Source: an uncultured Collinsella sp. (lineage in GTDB: Bacteria; Actinomycetota; Coriobacteriia; Coriobacteriales; Coriobacteriaceae). Taken from it: a DNA stretch of 64,000 nt. The notes beneath the pieces were generated by a model. The model was not told where the DNA came from, did no database searches, and saw only the letters and a program-made list of their open reading frames with translations. Shown here piece by piece: positions 34,665 through 44,371 of this stretch (position 1 is its first letter; each line of letters opens with the position of its first letter). Where the stretch lies: positions 1 to 64,000 of the forward strand of contig UQIC01000004.1 of NCBI GenBank assembly GCA_900540985.1, written 5' to 3'. The position numbers and the translations under genes were made by a program.

Positions 34665-34693
34665 TTCACCTGCCCGCGTCGATGGCGTATTAT
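34665..34693 (+). promoter_or_regulatory. candidate promoter of the rpsP operon
   Basis: -35 TTCACC (34665-34670) and -10 TATTAT (34688-34693) with a 17-base spacer. A second possible pair, TTGCAA (34593) and TAAGAT (34615) with 16 bases, lies upstream. Either could drive rpsP. Confidence 0.5.
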
Positions 34694-34749
34694 GTTCAAC
34701 TGTTTGTTTGTAGTTGCAGCCTAAAGCTGCTTGGTTGGAGGAGTTTCCT

Positions 34750-35091
34750 TTGGCAGTCAAGATTCGCCTTGCTCGTCACGGCGCTAAGAAGCGTCCGTAC
34801 TACCGTGTCGTCGTCGCCGATTCCCGCGCCCCGCGTGACGGTCGTATCATCGAGGAGGTTGGCCGCTACAACCCGATGACCGCCCCCAAGACCATTAACC
34901 TCGACCTCGAGAAGATCGCCGACTGGCAGTCCAAGGGCGCTCAGCTCACCGACGCCGTCGCCGCTCTGGTCAAGGCCGCCAACGAGGGCGAGAAGACCGA
35001 GACCGTCGTCAAGAAGTCCAAGAAGCAGCTTGCCAAAGAGGCCGAGGCCGCTAAGGCTGCCGCTGAGGCCGCTGAGGGCGCCGAGGAGTAA
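34750..35091 (+). CDS. rpsP: 30S ribosomal protein S16
   Basis: The protein has 113 residues from TTG 34750, 6 bases after GGAGGAG. It starts MAVKIRLARHGAKKRPYYRVVVADSRAPRDGRIIEEVGRYNP, the S16 signature. The last 40 residues are an Ala/Glu/Lys-rich tail beyond the S16 fold, as in other Actinobacteria. It leads the rpsP-khpA-rimM-trmD-lepB operon. Confidence 0.96.
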   Translation: MAVKIRLARHGAKKRPYYRVVVADSRAPRDGRIIEEVGRYNPMTAPKTINLDLEKIADWQSKGAQLTDAVAALVKAANEGEKTETVVKKSKKQLAKEAEAAKAAAEAAEGAEE

Positions 35092-35094
35092 ATC

Positions 35095-35379
35095 GTGCCT
35101 GAGGTTGACGCTGCACAGCTCGAGGGTGAGGCAATGCTCTCAGATCGCATCGCCGATCTCGTCGAATATCTCGTTGTTCAGATCGTCGACGACCCGGATT
35201 CCGTGAGCCTTGAGGTCATCGATGGTGACGACGCCTCTACGATTGAGGTTTCGGTCGCCGAGGATGACGTCGCTAAGGTCATCGGCCGTCGTGGCCGTAC
35301 CATCAAGGCCATTCGCACGCTCGCCCGTGCACTGGCCGCTCGCCTCGACACTGCTGTCGAGGTAGAGGTTCTGGGCTAG
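35095..35379 (+). CDS. khpA: KH-domain RNA-binding protein KhpA
   Basis: The protein has 94 residues from GTG 35095, with GAGGAG overlapping the rpsP end; ATG 35134 would give the more usual 81 residues and is a real alternative. LVEYLVVQIVDDPDSVSLEV and the KH GxxG-type loop VIGRRGRTIKAIRTLARALA are plain. It probably binds RNA, with KhpB in many Gram-positive bacteria, and sits at its usual place between rpsP and rimM. Confidence 0.9.
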   Translation: MPEVDAAQLEGEAMLSDRIADLVEYLVVQIVDDPDSVSLEVIDGDDASTIEVSVAEDDVAKVIGRRGRTIKAIRTLARALAARLDTAVEVEVLG

Positions 35380-35383
35380 GACC

Positions 35384-35905
35384 TTGAGGTCCCAGTACAA
35401 AAACATCGCCCGTGTTGTCAAGCCGCACGGAAGGAAGGGGGAGGTCCTCGCGCAGCCGCTGCGGGGGCTTCCTTCTGTATTAGAGCCGGGTATGCGCGTC
35501 GCCCTGACGCCGCCGGCGCTCAAGCGCGACCGCTTTTGCACGGTCGTGTCCGTCACCGATACGGGCGATGGCGATCTGGTCTCGTTTGAGGGCATTGACG
35601 ACTTGACGGCCGCCGAGGGCATCACGGGATGCTACGTGCTGGCAAATCGTGACGACTTTGAGCTCGATTCGCTCGACGCTGCCTATACCGATCTGATGGG
35701 TCGCGAGGTGGTCGACGAGCGCTTCGGTTCGCTCGGCACGATCGTCGAGATCATGTCGACGCCCGCTAACGATGTTTGGGTTGTCGAGGGCGATCGGTAC
35801 GGCGAGGTACTGATTCCCGTGATCGAGCAGGTTGTGCTCGATCTTCCCGACACAGGAACAATTTCCGTCCATGTTATGGACGGCCTGATCGATATGGACA
35901 AGTAG
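35384..35905 (+). CDS. rimM: ribosome maturation factor RimM
   Basis: The protein has 173 residues from TTG 35384, a weakly supported start because the TAGGA before it is only 2-3 bases away. NIARVVKPHGRKGEVLAQPL is the RimM N-terminal motif, and the PRC-barrel follows with GREVVDERFGSLGTIVEIMSTPANDVWVVE and LIPVIEQVVLDLP. It helps assemble the 30S head. trmD starts 10 bases later. Confidence 0.92.
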   Translation: MRSQYKNIARVVKPHGRKGEVLAQPLRGLPSVLEPGMRVALTPPALKRDRFCTVVSVTDTGDGDLVSFEGIDDLTAAEGITGCYVLANRDDFELDSLDAAYTDLMGREVVDERFGSLGTIVEIMSTPANDVWVVEGDRYGEVLIPVIEQVVLDLPDTGTISVHVMDGLIDMDK

Positions 35906-35915
35906 GGAGGACAAC

Positions 35916-36674
35916 ATGCTGATCGAGACCCTTTCGGTCTTTCCCGAGATGTTTGAGCCCGTCATGTCCACATCGATTTTGGGCCGCGCCCGCAAGGCCG
36001 GCCTTTTTGATTTTAAGGCGTATAACCTGCGCGACTGGACGCACGACCGCCATCGTACCGTCGATGACGAGCCGTACGGCGGCGGGCAGGGCATGCTCAT
36101 GAAGGTCGAGCCTATCGCAGAGGCCATCGAGGCCATTAGCGCAGAGGGTCCCAAGCCCACGGTTGTGTTCTTCACCCCCTGTGGCGAGCCCTTTACGCAG
36201 CATGTGGCCGAGCGCCTGCTCAAAAGTGAGCGCCTGCTGTTTGTGTGCAGTCGCTACGAGGGCGTCGACGAGCGCGCGTATGCGTATGCCGATGAACGTC
36301 TGTCGATCGGCGACTATGTGCTCACGGGCGGCGAGCTGCCCGCGATGGTCGTTGCCGATGCCGTCGTACGCCTCATTCCCGGCGCCCTTGGTGACGAAAT
36401 GAGCAACGTCGACGAGTCGTTCTCGACCGCCGAGGACGGAGGCCTGCTCGAGTACGCGCAGTACACCCGTCCTGCCGAGTTCAACGGCGAGGGCGTGCCT
36501 CCGGTGCTTGTGAGCGGCGATCACGCCAAGGTCGATGCCTGGCGTCGCAAGAACGCCATCGAGCGCACCTGCCGCTGGCGTCCCGACTTGATCGAGACGG
36601 CGCGGCTCACGCCCGAGGAGCGCGCTTACGCGCAGGAGATTCTTGACGCTTCGTATTCGCAGAGCGAGGAGTGA
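35916..36674 (+). CDS. trmD: tRNA (guanine-37-N1)-methyltransferase
   Basis: The protein has 252 residues. It starts MLIETLSVFPEMFEPVMSTSILGRARKAGLFDF and has DDEPYGGGQGMLMKVEP, the trefoil-knot SAM site CSRYEGVDERAYAYADERLSIGDYVLTGGELPAMV, and the catalytic DESFS. It methylates G37 of tRNAs and prevents frameshifting. The end overlaps the lepB ribosome site. Confidence 0.96.
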   Translation: MLIETLSVFPEMFEPVMSTSILGRARKAGLFDFKAYNLRDWTHDRHRTVDDEPYGGGQGMLMKVEPIAEAIEAISAEGPKPTVVFFTPCGEPFTQHVAERLLKSERLLFVCSRYEGVDERAYAYADERLSIGDYVLTGGELPAMVVADAVVRLIPGALGDEMSNVDESFSTAEDGGLLEYAQYTRPAEFNGEGVPPVLVSGDHAKVDAWRRKNAIERTCRWRPDLIETARLTPEERAYAQEILDASYSQSEE

Positions 36675-36676
36675 GT

Positions 36677-37240
36677 ATGGTTCCTACGCAACATTCCGCG
36701 TTGAGGGGCGCTTTTGAGTGGATCGCGGTCATCGCGATCGCACTGGTCGCCACCTTCTTGATTCGCTCGTTTGTGGTCGAGCCCTTTGTGGTGCCCACCG
36801 GCTCCATGGAGTCCACGATCGAGATTGGCGACCAGATCCTGGCACAAAAGGTGAGCCTCGAGCTCGGTCAGCCCGTCAAGCAGGGCGATATCGTGGTGTT
36901 TCACAACCCCGATGGCACCTCCGAGCATGATGTTCTTGTCAAGCGTGTTATTGCCACGGCCGGGCAGACGGTCGACCTGCAGGATGGCAAGGTGGTCGTT
37001 GACGGCCAAGCGCTCGACGAGGACTATACGACGGGCATGAGCTGGCCACTTTCGGTCCAAGCGCCCGGCGCTCAGGTAAGCTATCCCTACACCGTTCCCG
37101 ACGGGTGCGTGTGGGTGATGGGCGACAACCGCGAGAACTCTGCTGACTCCCGCTACTTTGGCCCGGTCGACCGCTCCGAATTGATCGCCGTGGCGCTCGT
37201 GCGTTACTGGCCGCTCAACCGTCTGGGCGCTATCGACTAA
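36677..37240 (+). CDS. lepB: signal peptidase I
   Basis: The protein has 187 residues from ATG 36677, 5 bases after AGGAG; GTG 36671 overlaps the trmD stop and is less likely. There is one N-terminal membrane anchor (about 14-32). VVPTGSMESTIEIGD holds catalytic Ser43, DVLVKRVIATAG the catalytic Lys89, and MGDNRENSADSRYFGPV is the last box. It cuts signal peptides outside the membrane. Confidence 0.95.
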   Translation: MVPTQHSALRGAFEWIAVIAIALVATFLIRSFVVEPFVVPTGSMESTIEIGDQILAQKVSLELGQPVKQGDIVVFHNPDGTSEHDVLVKRVIATAGQTVDLQDGKVVVDGQALDEDYTTGMSWPLSVQAPGAQVSYPYTVPDGCVWVMGDNRENSADSRYFGPVDRSELIAVALVRYWPLNRLGAID

Positions 37241-37299
37241 AAACCGCTATAGTACAGTACCTACCCGTGTAATCGTTTCGACGAGGGGATATTAGAGGC

Positions 37300-38211
37300 A
37301 TGAACGCTTCATCGCTTTCCTTCCAAGACATCATCCTGCGCCTCCAGCAGTACTGGGGCGAGCAGGGCTGCGTCATTATGCAGCCCTATGACTCCGAGGT
37401 CGGTGCCGGTACCTTCCATACCGCGACCACGCTGCGCTCGCTCGGTCCCGCCGAGTGGCGCACCTGCTATGCGCAGCCTTGCCGCCGTCCCGCCGACGGC
37501 CGCTACGGCGAGAACCCCAACCGCATGCAGCACTACTATCAGTTCCAGGTGCTCATCAAGCCCTCTCCGGTCAACGCCCAGGAGCTTTACCTGGGGTCTC
37601 TTGCCGCTATCGGTCTGGACCCCAACGACCATGACGTCCGCTTTGTCGAGGACGACTGGGAGAGCCCAACCCTTGGCGCCTGGGGCCTTGGCTGGGAGGT
37701 CTGGCTCAATGGCATGGAGGTCACGCAGTTTACGTATTTCCAGCAGGTGGGCGGCATCGAGGTTGACCCCGTGCCCGTCGAGATCACCTATGGCCTGGAG
37801 CGTATCGCCATGTATGCGCAGGGCGTCAACTCCGTCTACGACCTGGTGTGGAGCTATCTGCCCGACGGCACGCCCATGACTTACGGCGACGTGTTCCTCG
37901 AGAACGAGCGCGAGTTCAGCGCTTACAACTTTGAGGTCGCCAACGTCGAGATGATGCGTCAGAAGTTTGATGACTACGAGGCCGAGTGCCACTCCTGCCT
38001 GGAGCGTAAGCTTCCGCTGCCGGCGTACGACTGCGTCATGAAGTGCAGCCACGCTTTCAACCTGCTCGATGCCCGCGGTGCGCTGTCCGCGGTCGAGCGT
38101 GCCAACTACATCCTGCGCGTCCGCGCCGTCGCCAAGGCGTGTTGCGAGGCCTATATGGCCGAGGTCGCCGGAGTCAACGAGAATGCCGACCAGGAAGGCG
38201 AGGTGGCGTAA
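37300..38211 (+). CDS. glyQ: glycine--tRNA ligase alpha subunit
   Basis: The protein has 303 residues. FQDIILRLQQYWGEQGCVIMQPYDSEVGAGTFHTATTLRSLGPAEW and the AYVQPCRRPxDGRYGENPNR-type segment match the bacterial alpha2-beta2 enzyme. It holds the catalytic core. The beta gene starts 3 bases downstream. glyQS and the following PPDK genes lie between lepB and rplS, where other Actinobacteria usually have those two genes close together. Confidence 0.97.
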   Translation: MNASSLSFQDIILRLQQYWGEQGCVIMQPYDSEVGAGTFHTATTLRSLGPAEWRTCYAQPCRRPADGRYGENPNRMQHYYQFQVLIKPSPVNAQELYLGSLAAIGLDPNDHDVRFVEDDWESPTLGAWGLGWEVWLNGMEVTQFTYFQQVGGIEVDPVPVEITYGLERIAMYAQGVNSVYDLVWSYLPDGTPMTYGDVFLENEREFSAYNFEVANVEMMRQKFDDYEAECHSCLERKLPLPAYDCVMKCSHAFNLLDARGALSAVERANYILRVRAVAKACCEAYMAEVAGVNENADQEGEVA

Positions 38212-38214
38212 GCC

Positions 38215-40311
38215 ATGGCAGACGCTAAGGATTTCCTGTTTGAGATCGGTACGGAGGAAATGCCCTCTGCACCGCTGAACAATGCCGTCAAGCAGCTTGG
38301 CACTATGATCGCCAAGGGTCTCGACGAGGCCGGTCTGGCCCACGGCGAGGTCCGCGTGATCTCGAGTCCGCGTCGCCTGGCTGCACTCGTTGCCGACGTC
38401 GCCACCGCGACCGATGAGGTTCACGAGGTCAAGCGTGGCCCCGCGGCCAACATTGCCTTCGACGCTGACGGTAACGCCACCAAGGCCGCCCAGGGCTTTG
38501 CCCGCAAGTGCGGTGTGGCTGCCGAGGACCTGGTCCGTCGCGAGGACACTGACGGTCGCGAGTATGTGTTCGCCGAGAAGAACATTCCCTCCGCACCGGC
38601 TACCCCGATCCTGACCGCTCTGTGCGAGAAGACCATCGCCGGCCTGCAGTGGCCCAACTACCGCTCCCAGCGCTGGGGTCACGAGCATGCTACGTTCGTG
38701 CGTCCGGTCCGTTGGATCTGCTGCCTTTTGGGCGAGGATGTTGTGCCTGTGTCGTTTGCCGACGTGACGAGTGGCAACACCACGCGCGGTCATCGCGTAC
38801 TTGGCCCTGGCGACCATGTGGTTGCCAGCCCCGCCGTCTACGAGCAGGTGCTCGAGGACGCCGGCGTGCTCTCTGCCGAGCGTCGTCGCGAGGCCATCCT
38901 TGCCGGTATCGCAGAGGTCGAGGCCGCTCGCCCCGGCTGCTATGTAGACACGCCCAAGAAGGTCTTTGAGGAGGTCATTAACCTCTGCGAGTGGCCGACG
39001 GTGCTCGTCGGTACCTTCGATGAGGAGTTCCTCAAGGTCCCGCACGAGATTATCTGCGAGTCCATGCTCACCAACCAGCGCTACTTCCCGATCTATGACG
39101 GCGAGGGCAAGCTCACGCGTGAGTTCGTGGTCGTCTCCAACAGCAAGCCCGAGAACGCCGAGCGCGTGATCGACGGCAACGAGCGCGTTGTGCGTGCCCG
39201 TCTGGACGATGCCAAGTTCTTCTACGAGGAGGACTTGAAGATCTCCCTCGACGAGTTCCGTGAGCGTCTGGCCAAGGTTGCCTTCCAGGAGAAGCTCGGT
39301 AGCGTGCTCGCCAAGTCCGAGCGCATCGAGCAGCTCGCGCTCGCTATTGCCCGTGAGGCACACCTGGGTGCTCACCTGGCAGCCGATGCCGCTCGCGCCG
39401 CGCACCTGTGCAAGGCCGACCTGGTATCCAACGCCGTCGTCGAGTTCACGAGCCAGCAGGGCGTGATGGGCGGTTATTACGCGACCGCGATGGGGGAGAA
39501 CGACGAGGTCGCTCATGCTATTCGCGATCACTATCGTCCTCGATTTGCCGGTGACGAGCTGCCCGAGGGCACCGCTGGCTGCATCGTGGCCTGTGCCGAC
39601 AAGCTCGATACCATCGCCGGTATCTTTGCCATCGGCGAGCCCCCGACCGGCTCTTCGGACCCCTACGCGCTGCGTCGTGCCGCTATCGGCATCATCAACA
39701 TCCTGCGCGACCGCCTGCCAATCGACCCCACGTCGCTCATCGACTTCGCCCTCGAGCTCTACAGTGAGCAGGGCATTGAGTTCGACGCCGCCGAGGTCGC
39801 CCAGCAGATTCGTGACTTCTTCCATGGCCGCCTGGTGAGCATGGCCCGCGACGAAAAGATCCCGGCCGATACCGTTGCCGCCGTCTCTGCGGTGCACATC
39901 ATCGCCCCGTCCGTCTTCTTCGCCCGCTGCGCCGCCCTCGACGAGGCCCGCAAGAACGACGCCGAGACGTTCGACAACCTTGCGACCGCCTATGCCCGCG
40001 CCGCACACATCTCCAAGCCCGAGCTGGGTGCGGAGTACGACCGCAGCCTGATGGGCGAGGCCGAGCTCGCGCTTGCCGATGCCTCCGAGGCTGCTCAGAC
40101 CGCCGTCGATGCCGCCCTTGCTGCCGAGGACTACCCGGCCGCATTTGCTGCCCTCGCCGCCCTGCGCGCGCCCATCGACCGTTTCTTCGATGAGGTTATG
40201 GTCATGGACAAGGACGAGCAGCTCCGCGATAATCGCCTTAAGCTGCTCAACCGCTTCGAGGCCGTTTTCTCCGGCATCGCCAACATCGGTGAGCTTGCCC
40301 GCAAAAAGTAA
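38215..40311 (+). CDS. glyS: glycine--tRNA ligase beta subunit
   Basis: The protein has 698 residues, full length for the family. It opens DFLFEIGTEEMPSAPLNNAVKQL and includes RWGHEHATFVRPVRWICCLLG, ESMLTNQRYFPIYDGEGKL, the HD-like ADLVSNAVVEFTSQQGVMGGYYA region and DPYALRRAAIGIINIL. The beta subunit binds tRNA(Gly). It forms a two-gene operon with glyQ. Confidence 0.97.
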   Translation: MADAKDFLFEIGTEEMPSAPLNNAVKQLGTMIAKGLDEAGLAHGEVRVISSPRRLAALVADVATATDEVHEVKRGPAANIAFDADGNATKAAQGFARKCGVAAEDLVRREDTDGREYVFAEKNIPSAPATPILTALCEKTIAGLQWPNYRSQRWGHEHATFVRPVRWICCLLGEDVVPVSFADVTSGNTTRGHRVLGPGDHVVASPAVYEQVLEDAGVLSAERRREAILAGIAEVEAARPGCYVDTPKKVFEEVINLCEWPTVLVGTFDEEFLKVPHEIICESMLTNQRYFPIYDGEGKLTREFVVVSNSKPENAERVIDGNERVVRARLDDAKFFYEEDLKISLDEFRERLAKVAFQEKLGSVLAKSERIEQLALAIAREAHLGAHLAADAARAAHLCKADLVSNAVVEFTSQQGVMGGYYATAMGENDEVAHAIRDHYRPRFAGDELPEGTAGCIVACADKLDTIAGIFAIGEPPTGSSDPYALRRAAIGIINILRDRLPIDPTSLIDFALELYSEQGIEFDAAEVAQQIRDFFHGRLVSMARDEKIPADTVAAVSAVHIIAPSVFFARCAALDEARKNDAETFDNLATAYARAAHISKPELGAEYDRSLMGEAELALADASEAAQTAVDAALAAEDYPAAFAALAALRAPIDRFFDEVMVMDKDEQLRDNRLKLLNRFEAVFSGIANIGELARKK

Positions 40312-40345
40312 GCCAGCTTGCGCATAAGCGCAAAAGGAGCCCCGC

Positions 40346-41212
40346 ATGGATTGCCCGGTCACCGCTCGTCCCACCGTTATCGTTATCTCCGACTCGCTCG
40401 GTGATACCGCTTGTGAGGTGGTGCTTGCGGCGTCCGGGCAATTTGATGAAGGGGCTTTTCGTCTCTTGCGCCTGCCCAAGGTGAACTCTGTGGAGCAGGT
40501 TAAATCGTTTGTGGGCCCGCGCGTTGATGCGGACCATCGCGATATCGCCGTGTTCCACACCATTGTCGATCCGGCGCTTCGCGCCCGCGTGCTCGATTAC
40601 CTGGGTATGCTGCATATCCGTTCGGTCGACCTGATCGGCCCGACGCTCGCCGTGCTGTCGTCGCTCATCGGTGTGTCGCCAAAGGGCGTCGCGGGCGTGA
40701 TTCACAAGACTGATGACCGCTATTTCCATCGTATCGAGGCCATGGAGTATTTCGTTGAGCACGATGACGGGCGCGGCTGCGACGATCTGTCGGGTGCAGA
40801 TATCGTGCTGCTGGGCGTATCGCGCACGTCCAAGACGCCGCTGTCGATGTATTTGGCCTATCAGGGCTACAAGGTCGCCAATGTCCCACTGGCGCATGGC
40901 ATGGAGCCGCCCAAGTCGATTTACGAGGTCGACCCGATGCGCCTGTTCGGCCTGATTTCGACCGTCGATGTGATTTCCGAAATTCGCGATAGCCGCTTGG
41001 GCGATGACTACGCCCGCGCCGTTGCCGGCTCCTATGCCGAGCCCGAGAGCGTGCGCAGCGAGCTTGAGGAAGCTCGTGCCCTCATGAAACGCCTAGGCTG
41101 CTTTGTGGTGCGTACCGACGGCAAGGCCATCGAGGAAAGCGCTGCCGAGATCATTAGCCACTTGGAGGAAATCCAAGAAGCCCGTGCCCGCCGCGCCGCC
41201 CGTCGAACCTAA
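40346..41212 (+). CDS. pyruvate, phosphate dikinase regulatory protein (ADP-dependent kinase/phosphorylase)
   Basis: The protein has 288 residues. Recognised parts are VIVISDSLGDTACEVV at the start, the ADDRYFHRIEAMEYFVEHDDG-like stretch and the P-loop GVSRTSKTPLSMYLA (157-171), followed by KVANVPLAHGMEPPKSIYEVD. This is the DUF299 family, which switches PPDK off by ADP-dependent phosphorylation of a Thr and on by phosphorolysis. It lies just upstream of ppdK, which it would regulate, although here ppdK is frameshifted. Confidence 0.92.
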   Translation: MDCPVTARPTVIVISDSLGDTACEVVLAASGQFDEGAFRLLRLPKVNSVEQVKSFVGPRVDADHRDIAVFHTIVDPALRARVLDYLGMLHIRSVDLIGPTLAVLSSLIGVSPKGVAGVIHKTDDRYFHRIEAMEYFVEHDDGRGCDDLSGADIVLLGVSRTSKTPLSMYLAYQGYKVANVPLAHGMEPPKSIYEVDPMRLFGLISTVDVISEIRDSRLGDDYARAVAGSYAEPESVRSELEEARALMKRLGCFVVRTDGKAIEESAAEIISHLEEIQEARARRAARRT

Positions 41213-41291
41213 TAGTAGCAGCATTTTGATAAAGCGATTTAGCAAAAATATCGCATCTGACCTGCACTTTCTTACAGTGATATCTTCATAA

Positions 41292-41338
41292 GGTAATCAC
41301 CTTTACCTACCGTTTACCGACAGTTTTAGCACGTTTAC
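41292..41338 (+). repeat. three TTTACC direct repeats upstream of ppdK
   Basis: TTTACC occurs at 41302, 41313 and 41333, spaced 11 and 20 bases, close to one and two DNA turns. An inverted GGTAA lies at 41292. A -10-like TATAGT with a weak -35 is downstream (41358-41386). The arrangement looks like a regulator-binding array, but the binding protein is unknown. Confidence 0.45.
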
Positions 41339-41461
41339 CAAACCGCGCATCCTCTGCTTAAGCCCGCTCAAAACCCGCCGTATAGTTCCCTCACGGCCCG
41401 CATCTGGCGGGTCGATTCGTTACCACGGTCGTGCGCGTAAGTGCATGGAAGGGGAAGTATC

Positions 41462-44210
41462 GTGAGCGATTACAAGAGGGTTTACCGTTTTGGAACCGAC
41501 GCCCAGGGCACCTGTGTCACCGAGGGCGACAAGTCCATGAACTTCGTGCTTGGTGGCAAGGGCGCAAACCTTGCCGAGATGAGCCGCATCGGCCTGCCGG
41601 TTCCCGGTGGCTTTACCATTACCTGCCAGACTTGCGTCGAGTACTCCGGTGCCGTCAACGTGTGGCCCGAGGGCGCACTCGATGAGATCGTTGCTGCCGA
41701 GGCGGACCTCGAGGCCCGCTGCGGCAAGAAGCTCGGTGACGCCAACGACCCGCTGCTCGTGTCGGTTCGTTCGGGCGCTCCGTTCTCCATGCCCGGCATG
41801 ATGGACACGGTCCTCAACTTAGGCCTCAACGACGACTCCGTTCAGGGGCTCATCGCCCAGACGCAAAATCCGCGTTTTGCTTGGGATAGCTACCGCCGCT
41901 TTATTCAGATGTTCTCCAACGTCGTCATGGGCGTTGACGCCGACCTGTTCGAGAACGCGCTGACCCAGGCCCGCCTGGTCGCCGGCGTCCGCGTCGACTC
42001 CGAGCTTTCGGCCGAGGATCTGCAGGAGCTCGTCGAGACCTTCAAGGGGATCTTCTCCGAGAACGTCGATGCCTCCCTGTATCCCGAGCTCGAGGTCGCT
42101 GACGGCAAGCCCGTCTTCCCGCACGACCCGGAGCTTCAGCTACGCCTTGCCATCCAGGCCGTCTTTGGCAGCTGGATGAACGAGCGTGCCTGCATCTACC
42201 GCAAGCAGCATGGCATTTCCGACGACCTCGGCACCGCCGTCAACGTGCAGGCCATGGCCTTTGGCAACAAGGGCGAGACCTCTGCGACGGGCGTCGCCTT
42301 TACGCGTAATCCGGCCGACGGCACCAAGGAGTTCTACGGTGACTTTTTGGTTAATGCCCAGGGCGAGGACGTCGTCGCCGGTATCCGCAACACCGAGCCC
42401 ATCGCCGACCTCAAGACCACCCCGGGCCTCGAGTCCGCAGGTGAGGAGCTCGAGCGCGTGTTCCTGACGCTCGAGGATCATTACCGCGATATGTGCGATA
42501 TCGAGTTCACCATCGAGCAGGGCAAGCTCTGGATGCTCCAGACCCGCGTGGGCAAGCGCACCGCCACCGCCGCCCTGCGTATCGCCATCGAAATGGTCGA
42601 GGAAGGCCTGATCACCCGCGAAGAGGCCGTGAGCCGCATCGATCCCGCGCAGCTCGACCAGCTCCTTCACCCGCAGTTTGACGCCTCCAAGAAGTACGAG
42701 GCTCTCGCCAGCGGTCTGAACGCCAGCCCCGGTGCCGCCGTGGGTGAGGTCGTGTTCTCGAGCGATGACGCCGTCGCGCGCCAACGAGGGTCACAAGGTC
42801 ATTCTGGTTCGTTGGGAGACCAATCCCGACGACCTGAAGGGCATGGTCGCCGCCGAGGGCATCCTGACCAGCCACGGTGGCAAGACGAGCCATGCCGCCG
42901 TTATCGCCCGCGGCATGGGTACGCCCTGCGTCTGTGGCGTTGAGCGCTTCCATATCGACGCCGCCGAGAAGGTCGTGCGCATCGAGGGCAGCGACCGCGT
43001 GCTGCACGAGGGCGACGTTATCTCCATCGACGGTACCCAGGGCATCGTCGTCGACGGCGCCGTTGACCTGGTCTCCGCCGAGCTTACCGGCGACCTGGAC
43101 ACCATCCTGTCTTGGGCCGACGAGATTCGCCTGGACGAGACCTGTGGCCATGCCAACCATGTTCGCGTTAATGCCGACAACCCCGAAGACGCCGCGCTCG
43201 CACTCGAGTTTGGCGCCGAGGCCATAGGCCTGTGCCGCACTGAGCACATGTTCCTGGGTGACCGCAAGAACATCATCCAGAGCTTTATCCTGTCTGACGA
43301 TGAGGTCGTGAAGCAGCAGGCTCTGGCTGACCTGCTCAAGGTTCAGACCGAGGACTTCCTGGCGATGTTCAAGACCATGTCCGGTCGCGATGTGGTCGTC
43401 CGCCTGCTCGATCCGCCGCTTCATGAGTTCCTGGATAATCCTCGCGAGCTCGAGATCGCCATCACCAAGAAGGAAGCCGCTGGCGCTAGCGAGGAAGAAC
43501 TTGCCGTCCTGCGCGCCCGCCTGCGTCGTATCGACGGCATGGTCGAGTCCAACCCGATGCTCGGCCTACGCGGCGTGCGCCTGTCCGTTGTCTTTAGCGA
43601 TCTGCCGCTCATGCAGGTTCGCGCCGTCGCCACGGCTGCTGCCCGCCTTATCAAGGAGGGCGTCGACCCGCATCCCGAGATCATGGTTCCGCTCGTTTCC
43701 ATCACGGCTGAGCATGTCCAGACTCGCGAGGTTATCGAGCGCGTGATCGCCGAGGTTTCCGCCGAGGAGGGCGTCGAGCTCAACATTCCCGTGGGCACGA
43801 TGCTCGAGCTGCCGCGCGCCTGCATGGTCGCCGACGAGATCGCGCAGCACGCAGACTTCTTCTGCTTTGGCACCAACGACCTCACCCAGAAGACCTTCGG
43901 TTTCTCGCGTGACGACGCCGAGGCTAAGTTCATCCCGCTGTACATGCATAAGAAGATCTTGAAGGACAACCCCTTCGAGACCATCGACACAGCGGTGCTC
44001 GAGCTGGTGCGTATGGCCGTCGAGAAGGGTCGCGCCACCAACCCCGACATGCACTTTGGCGTGTGCGGCGAGCACGGCGGCGACCCCAAGTCCATCAAGG
44101 TCCTGTTTAACGTGGCCGACGTTGACTACGTGTCCTGCTCGCCCTACCGCGTGCCCCTCGCACGCCTGGCTGCCGCCCAGGCCAAGCTCGAGGCGAAACG
44201 CTCCGCGTAA
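41462..44210 (+). pseudogene. ppdK: pyruvate, phosphate dikinase, frameshifted
   Basis: The gene starts at GTG 41462 behind GGAAGGGG and reads VYRFGTDAQGTCVTEGDKSMNFVLGGKGANLAEMSRIGLPVPGGFTI, the ATP-grasp domain. Near 42774-42782 the frame breaks: the first frame ends as nonsense at 42943, while the second continues from RANEGHKVILVRWETNPDD, with the phosphohistidine loop GILTSHGGKTSHAAVIARGMGTPCVCG and the PEP-binding barrel to 44210. The family sequence is restored if two bases (CG) are added within the CGCGCG tract. The repaired protein would have about 916 residues, normal for PPDK. The first fragment lacks the catalytic His and PEP domain. It may be a true mutation, a slippage-prone variant or a sequencing or assembly error. 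PPDK makes ATP and pyruvate from PEP, AMP and PPi, or runs in reverse. Confidence 0.85.
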
Positions 44211-44248
44211 CGTTTTGGGTTTAGACGCCTAGCGTAGGCCCCTTCATG

Positions 44249-44280
44249 CCGCCCGTCTCATTCGTGAGACGGGCGGTTAT
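44249..44280 (+). terminator. terminator after ppdK
   Basis: A perfect 12-bp stem CCGCCCGTCTCA / TGAGACGGGCGG is closed by a TTCG tetraloop. It is followed by TTAT, so the T-run is short. Confidence 0.75.
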
Positions 44281-44322
44281 CATGTGCGGGTTTTGTCTTT
44301 TTGTCTGCGTAAAAAATTGTTC

Positions 44323-44350
44323 TTGCAGCAGAAACCCGCGCGTGTATACT
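44323..44350 (+). promoter_or_regulatory. promoter of rplS
   Basis: -35 TTGCAG (44323-44328) and -10 TATACT (44345-44350), spacer 16 bases. The expected start near 44357 leaves a 60-base leader. Confidence 0.65.
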
Positions 44351-44371
44351 CGAATACGTTTGTTCAACTAC

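Noticed and set aside
37241..37299. T-box riboswitch before glyQS
   Set aside because: The gap is only 59 bases, too short for a T-box, and no T-box sequence is visible.
37309..40563. 1084-codon minus-strand open frame opposite glyQS
   Set aside because: It shadows glyQ and glyS, which are certain, and has no domain or ribosome site.
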